From DATFKA01 sp042095835 (GTDB lineage Bacteria; Bacteroidota; Bacteroidia; Chitinophagales; Saprospiraceae), in assembly GCA_042095835.1 (NCBI GenBank), contig JBELML010000027.1:1-53397 (forward strand): a DNA stretch of 53,397 nucleotides, given 5' to 3'. Positions 49,171 to 53,397 of this stretch are shown in pieces. Position numbers and translations under genes: made by a program. The notes below the pieces were generated by a model. It was given only the letters and a program-made list of their open reading frames with translations, had not been told where the DNA came from and did not search any database. How positions within the stretch are numbered: the stretch's first letter is position 1; each line of letters begins with the position of its first letter.

Positions 49171-49824
49171 TTACTCCAAGATATATACATAAATACCCAA
49201 GAAATGACTCACACTACCTGCCAAAACGAATACATGCCAGATGACATGGTTAAAGTGGATTTTCTCTTGGACATAAAAATAGATTCCTGAAGTATAAAAA
49301 ATACCACCAGCCACGAGTAGCGCTAGTGCTTCCCAAGCTAGATTGTTCAGCAAAGGTTCTGCACCTATCACGGATAGCCAGCCCATTGCTGCGTAAAGCA
49401 ATAAGGAAAGCGATTCGTATTTCTGTAAAGGTGAAAATTGAAAAATAAAACCAATAAGGGTGAGCACCCAAATACTAATACAAAGGCCCCAGCCCCAGTT
49501 GCCACCCACACCCAAGAGTGCCACAGGTGTATAGGTGCCTGCGATCAACAGATAGATACAGAGTTTGTCCACTTTGCGCAAAATATCTTTCCATTTCCTT
49601 TCTCTAGCTGCATGATAGGAGGTGGAAGCCAGGTAAAGGATCACTAAACTCAAACCATAGATGCCCACACTAATGATCTCCAGCCAATCGCCTTGGCGTA
49701 TGGTATGGTACATTAAGCCAAGCATAGCTAGGAAAGCTAATATAGTGCCTATACCATGTGTGATGGTATTCCATCTTTCTTCGGATTCGGTATAGGGTGT
49801 GGTCGGTATGTGCTGTTGCTCCAA
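49171..49824 (-). CDS. Hemolysin III / PAQR family membrane protein
   Basis: 217 residues with seven hydrophobic helices. Family motifs: SEERWNTITHGIGTILA at the N terminus, SASYHA-type STSYHAARERKW after helix 2, KLCIYLLIAGTYTP, and a C-terminal HVIWHVFVLAGSVSHF whose His residues would hold a metal, as in adiponectin-receptor-like proteins. Bacterial members influence membrane lipid homeostasis; true haemolysis is doubtful. It converges with the receptor gene, the stops being only 2 bp apart. Confidence 0.92.
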   Translation of the reverse strand: MEQQHIPTTPYTESEERWNTITHGIGTILAFLAMLGLMYHTIRQGDWLEIISVGIYGLSLVILYLASTSYHAARERKWKDILRKVDKLCIYLLIAGTYTPVALLGVGGNWGWGLCISIWVLTLIGFIFQFSPLQKYESLSLLLYAAMGWLSVIGAEPLLNNLAWEALALLVAGGIFYTSGIYFYVQEKIHFNHVIWHVFVLAGSVSHFLGIYVYILE

Positions 49825-49953
49825 TGGTCAAAAGTTTAAAAATGCAGGATTATTATAATTATAAATAATAAAAAGTGGAAAAAGGTTGAATGGGCGAAAG
49901 GAAATATTGTGCACGAAGTGCAGGGCTGTTTTTTGTATGTTGTTTGAAGGAGC

Positions 49954-51534
49954 TTACTTAAAAAACTGAATTATTCCTTTCTTGGAGATTTTCCAAGCAC
50001 CATGTTCTAAAGTCAATTCTCCAGCTTGAACCATTTCTGCCCGCTCGGCAACGTAGATACTTCCTTGGCCAAGGGTGGCAAATGCTGGAATAAGGTACTT
50101 GTTGGGTAGGTGAAATGCTTTGGTTTGAGAGGCATTATCCTCAACAAGCTCATAGGTAGCGCTATCTTTGCCAGTAATAGTGATACGGAAAACATGCCGA
50201 CCACTTTCAAACGCTTCGGTGGCGTTACTCAGGTTGAATACTTCGTTTTTTGGAGCTACGGCATAGTAGGTTTTAGTGATGTCATCTCCTGTAGGTTGCC
50301 AAGCCGATTCTGCTATTTCTTCATCTTCGAGCTGCTCATCCAGGAAATAACGCAGCTTGGCTTTTTGAATAATTCGCCAATTGGGACCATCTTTTACAAC
50401 GATACCATAACTATACTCCAATTGAGTCGCCTCCTGAATGTTTCCAGAGCCGAAAACGTCACATACTGGAAAAATATAATCATGCGGAAAGCGGAGTGCC
50501 TTATCAATCACATCTACTTGATCAATCATACGGAAGAGCGCTCGCGTTGGGTCCTTTTCTAAAACACAGAGTTCATAAACGGAATTTTCTTCAATCTGCG
50601 GAGTAGCCTTTCTGCCAAAAAATAGATTATTCCTAGGCAACTCAAGGTACCTGCGCTGGTAACCTTTGTGTAAATAGGCTGAAAAAAGAGCGGTATCTTC
50701 CGTGAAACCAAACACATTTTCAGTGTCCTTCTGCTCTTTAGTATTGGGCGTGGGCGTCACCTCTTCGATAGCGCCTTCTAGCTGCTCCCGTTTGATTTTG
50801 ACCGTTTTAACGTGGCTTTTCTTTTCGTACTCCCGGCTGATTTTCTGGTCAAATTCTTTGAGTTGGATTTGAATAAGGTCAATCAGGTTAGGGCTGATCT
50901 TTTTGAGTTTGGGGTCAACTTGGGCATTGATTTTGGGTGCTAGCTCTTGTGCCAGGGCATCTAGATTCAGCTCTCCAGAATTGGTTTGTAGGGAAAGCGC
51001 TTTTTTCTCTTGCCCTTGTAGTTGTCGATAGAGCCAATAGAGTCCTGCAAGGGTAGCTAAAAGGAGTAGGGGGAACCCAATCCAGAAGCCCAATGCCAAA
51101 ACACGGTTCTTGCGTTCAAGTGTAGCAATTTCAGCTTCTTTTTCCCAAAGTAGATTCCCTAAGCCTTCAATTTTTCTTTCGTGGCGTTCGGCAGAGAGTT
51201 GGTCTGCGGCTAGGGCTGATCGGCCTTTTTTCATTAGGTAGCCATCGAACATATAGCCTTTTTGGCCGGCACTATTCGTCACTTCTCTCCAGTAGCCAGG
51301 TATGCCTTCCAACGTATCTGCTTTAATGCGATCAGTGGAGACTTTGATCGTGCCACCATAAACTACCGAGCTATTGGCGCCGGATATGGCAGACGCATCT
51401 TGGTCAGGTGCTGTCCTGATCAAATGCGAAGGTCTAGCAATGACCGTAAAGGTTTCCGTCCTTTGCCCAAAGCTATTGCTGGGCAAGGAAAGACATAATA
51501 GAACGATATAGAACAGGTAGGTCTTGTACATCAT
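49954..51534 (-). CDS. Unrecognised SH3b-like, single-pass protein with two copies of a shared C-terminal module
   Basis: 526 residues from the ATG at 51534 (the frame starts earlier inside the upstream gene). Signal peptide to about residue 23 (SNSFGQ), an SH3b-like domain at about 27-100 (VIARPSHLIRT, GYWREVTNSAGQKGYMFDGY), a coiled stretch, and a membrane helix near 145-170 (GFWIGFPLLLLATLAGLYWL). A charged linker follows, then two tandem copies of a module of about 105 residues (292-399 and 423-526). Module signatures: FPHDYIFPV with GSGNI, and LPNKYLIPA with GQGSI. The upstream gene ends with a third copy. Start and upstream stop overlap (TAATG), so the two are translated together. Function unknown. 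Confidence 0.75.
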   Translation of the reverse strand: MMYKTYLFYIVLLCLSLPSNSFGQRTETFTVIARPSHLIRTAPDQDASAISGANSSVVYGGTIKVSTDRIKADTLEGIPGYWREVTNSAGQKGYMFDGYLMKKGRSALAADQLSAERHERKIEGLGNLLWEKEAEIATLERKNRVLALGFWIGFPLLLLATLAGLYWLYRQLQGQEKKALSLQTNSGELNLDALAQELAPKINAQVDPKLKKISPNLIDLIQIQLKEFDQKISREYEKKSHVKTVKIKREQLEGAIEEVTPTPNTKEQKDTENVFGFTEDTALFSAYLHKGYQRRYLELPRNNLFFGRKATPQIEENSVYELCVLEKDPTRALFRMIDQVDVIDKALRFPHDYIFPVCDVFGSGNIQEATQLEYSYGIVVKDGPNWRIIQKAKLRYFLDEQLEDEEIAESAWQPTGDDITKTYYAVAPKNEVFNLSNATEAFESGRHVFRITITGKDSATYELVEDNASQTKAFHLPNKYLIPAFATLGQGSIYVAERAEMVQAGELTLEHGAWKISKKGIIQFFK

Positions 51535-53324
51535 TATTGATAGTGTAAAACGCCTTTCTTTACAATATGCCAATTTTCCCCTTCTTTTTCTAATTGACCA
51601 GGTTCTACCGGCCCAATCTCTTGTGCTTCAGCAATCTTCCCTGGTCCGTGAAGTTCCATCGCAGGAAGGATATAGCTATCGGGTATATTCATAGCTAGTC
51701 GTACCGTGGGCTCATCATCTACCAGCGTAAAGCTGGCTATTTTAGGATTAGTTTTATCAATGATGATCTTGTAGACGGTTTGCTTGGCTACAAATCCAGG
51801 TTCTAGTCGCCTTCCGTAGAAGAGGCCTTTTTGAGGACTCGAGGCGTACCAAATGTATTGCGGTGGAGCGGAAGTAGGTCGCTCTTTTTTAGCAAGCGTC
51901 GGAAGCTCTAGTACCTCTTCCGGTTCTTCCTCTTTTTGAACCTCAAATTCAATTTGTTGTGGGGCTTGGGTGGTGGTAGTTGGTCTGGAAAGTCCTGGAC
52001 TTTCAGTTGGAGCTATTTCAACTGGACTGGTCGGTTTATTTATGGGTTTGCTTTCCAGTTTTCCCTCTTCCAAAGCTTTGATTCTTTTGTCAAGCCCGAG
52101 ATCATAGTCAGCCAACTCTTGATTGATTAATCGTCTAATAGGTGCAAGGTCTAGCTGTCCTGCAGGAGTATTTCCTTCCTTTTCCCACACTTCTTGTAGT
52201 CGATTGAGATCGCTTTTGAAAAGGTCTAACTTTTTCTCTAGCATTTCCACTTTAAACTGAAGTTGGTCTACAAGGTTGACTAATTCTTCATTATCACCTG
52301 TAGAGATGCCTATGTTACTATTAGGAGTACTAACTTGAAGCGTAGCGACAGCTAGCTCTAATTCTTGGATGCGATCAAGCTCCGATTGGATAGAGCCAGC
52401 TGCAATGGCCGTAGGAGATTGCTCAGATTGAGTAGCGCTGACTCGCTCATCGATGAAGCGCTTGATTTGTTCTTCTGATATTTCAGTAGCGTAGTTTTTG
52501 GGTTTCAAGGCGCGGATGGCCCCAGTAGCTCGGTTGCTATTAGCCGTGAGTACAGGGCGAATTAATTGAAAGGGGATCAGCATGAAAGCGGCAATCTGTT
52601 GTGTAGTTGGATTTTTAAAACGCTGGTCGCCAATCACTAAGCCGAGTAGAAGGGACAATAGGATCCAAGCACCAATACCAAGTACTAAATAGTAAAGTAG
52701 GTTTAGCAAACCTAAGCCTTTTTCAGGTTCGGTGACTATAGCTGGTGGTGTGGCGTCATCGTCGGTCTCCTCCTCTAGAAAGTCGAAAGAAGGCGCATTT
52801 TGTTCTGCTTCTGTGCTAGTAGCGGTATCGTCTTCTAACAAATTTCTCCAGAGTCCTTGCTCACGGATACTGGTATAAAATTTGAAGGCTGGAGATGGTG
52901 GAGAAAAAATGGATTCACGATCAAAGTTGATCAGGTAATCTTTGTGTAGGTATTTAGCAAGCTCGCAGGCTAATCTTTGACGAGTAGCCTCCTCATCAAT
53001 GATCCGCGCATTGAATTGACCAAGGATCACCAGAAAGTCGGCTTCCAGGTTTTTTATAGATTCTACTCGCCAAGGCTTTTTGGCAAGCTCACTCACAATT
53101 TGTTGATCAAAGCCACTATCAATAGGATCACGGCCGATGCTCCGCATCATCGAAACGAGGGTAGTTGACTTGGTACCTGATAACTCAAAAGTTTGTAATA
53201 ATTCAGATATCGATGCGCATTCGAAGACTTGGTCGATGTCATCAAAATTTTGTGCCTTAGTCATCGACGGAGCTAAGAGCAGCAAGCAGCATCCAATGAG
53301 TAATTGGTATCGTAGAGTATTCAT
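51534..53324 (-). CDS. Unrecognised exported/membrane protein with coiled coil and one copy of the shared module
   Basis: 596 residues. Signal peptide of about 24 residues (LAPSMTKAQ), an alpha-helical domain to about residue 160, an acidic low-complexity stretch, a membrane helix at about 205-232 (LLYYLVLGIGAWILLSLLLGLVIG), and a coiled-coil region (about 310-420, with LQFKVEMLEKKLDLFKSDL). A Pro/Thr-rich linker leads to a C-terminal module at about 490-596 (IPDSYILPA, GPGKI, NWHIVKKGVLHY) also found twice in the next gene. The membrane topology would place the module in the cytoplasm if the signal is cleaved. Palindromes lie 10-29 bp upstream of the ATG. No family recognised. Confidence 0.75.
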   Translation of the reverse strand: MNTLRYQLLIGCCLLLLAPSMTKAQNFDDIDQVFECASISELLQTFELSGTKSTTLVSMMRSIGRDPIDSGFDQQIVSELAKKPWRVESIKNLEADFLVILGQFNARIIDEEATRQRLACELAKYLHKDYLINFDRESIFSPPSPAFKFYTSIREQGLWRNLLEDDTATSTEAEQNAPSFDFLEEETDDDATPPAIVTEPEKGLGLLNLLYYLVLGIGAWILLSLLLGLVIGDQRFKNPTTQQIAAFMLIPFQLIRPVLTANSNRATGAIRALKPKNYATEISEEQIKRFIDERVSATQSEQSPTAIAAGSIQSELDRIQELELAVATLQVSTPNSNIGISTGDNEELVNLVDQLQFKVEMLEKKLDLFKSDLNRLQEVWEKEGNTPAGQLDLAPIRRLINQELADYDLGLDKRIKALEEGKLESKPINKPTSPVEIAPTESPGLSRPTTTTQAPQQIEFEVQKEEEPEEVLELPTLAKKERPTSAPPQYIWYASSPQKGLFYGRRLEPGFVAKQTVYKIIIDKTNPKIASFTLVDDEPTVRLAMNIPDSYILPAMELHGPGKIAEAQEIGPVEPGQLEKEGENWHIVKKGVLHYQ

Positions 53325-53333
53325 CCTTTGGAT

Positions 53334-53353
53334 TTACGTACGTAAGTACTTAC
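53334..53353. promoter_or_regulatory. Overlapping palindromes, possible operator
   Basis: Two perfect 12-bp palindromes overlap by 4 bp: TTACGTACGTAA (53334-53345) and GTAAGTACTTAC (53342-53353). They stand 10-29 bp upstream of the start of the minus-strand gene ending at 53324, where a repressor would block transcription or the leader. The shape resembles TetR-family operators, but no regulator gene is in view. Confidence 0.5.
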
Positions 53354-53397
53354 TTATTCATAATCAGTATTGCTTTATCAACAATCTGCCAGTTATT

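Noticed and set aside
50110..50562. 150-codon open frame on the plus strand
   Set aside because: Entirely antisense to the SH3b-like protein gene, whose signal peptide, membrane helix and repeated module are clear; no family features in the antisense product.

Overview
The window looks like a chromosomal segment of a Bacteroidota bacterium, probably from the Saprospiria (Lewinella/Haliscomenobacter-like). That placement is an inference. It rests on two large secreted proteins with C-terminal type IX secretion sorting domains (YPNP motifs), TonB-dependent receptors paired with a DUF4249 lipoprotein or a GLPGLI protein, an LruC-domain lipoprotein, many lipoprotein signal peptides, and AT-rich intergenic DNA with few Shine-Dalgarno sites. 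I saw no rRNA, tRNA, CRISPR array, transposase or phage gene.

Layout. (1) 10-4710: a PSD1-type cytochrome/DUF1549/LamG/DUF1553 protein and a Tat-exported DUF1501 protein, ending at a shared bidirectional terminator. (2) 4799-7305, minus strand: UDP-sugar dehydrogenase, initiating sugar-phosphate transferase and a single-domain response regulator. They diverge from (3) 7613-23761, plus strand: a tightly packed Wzx/Wzy-type exopolysaccharide operon. It holds an LruC lipoprotein, an acyltransferase fused in frame to a half-size TolC-like protein, a Wzz/Wzc-like protein with a degenerate ATPase domain, five glycosyltransferases, a polymerase/ligase, a flippase, a methyltransferase, a hexapeptide acyltransferase and an overlooked 37-residue membrane protein. 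(4) 23748-27457, minus strand: an H-NOX heme sensor, a hybrid histidine kinase with receiver and Hpt domains, and a LytTR response regulator. This is a complete NO/O2-type phosphorelay whose last gene overlaps the 3' end of the polysaccharide operon.

(5) 27829-31062: a large secreted protein with six CARDB-like repeats of 121-122 residues. It is followed by a 184-bp inverted-repeat element (31081-31264). (6) 31299-34494, minus strand: DUF6807 protein, arylsulfatase and a small lipoprotein whose only plausible start is AUA. (7) 34605-39574: a free-standing TonB plug-domain lipoprotein, a NIPSNAP protein, a TonB-dependent receptor and a DUF4249 lipoprotein. (8) 39813-43183: a secreted beta-helix protein, a glycine-rich small membrane protein and a Uma2 nuclease-fold protein. 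(9) 43270-49168: an OmpR-type two-component system divergent from a GLPGLI protein and an outer-membrane beta-barrel receptor. Four TAAC repeats at one-helical-turn spacing lie between them. (10) 49171-53324, minus strand: a hemolysin-III/PAQR protein and a coupled pair of unrecognised membrane proteins that share a C-terminal module (three copies in all). Overlapping palindromes sit just upstream of the pair.

How it fits together (inference): regions 2-4 would make and regulate a surface polysaccharide, with precursor supply, assembly, modification and export encoded side by side and a gas-sensing relay next to them. Regions 1 and 5-9 are typical envelope and secreted functions of a polymer-using bacterium. 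The least explained system is the gene pair at 49954-53324.
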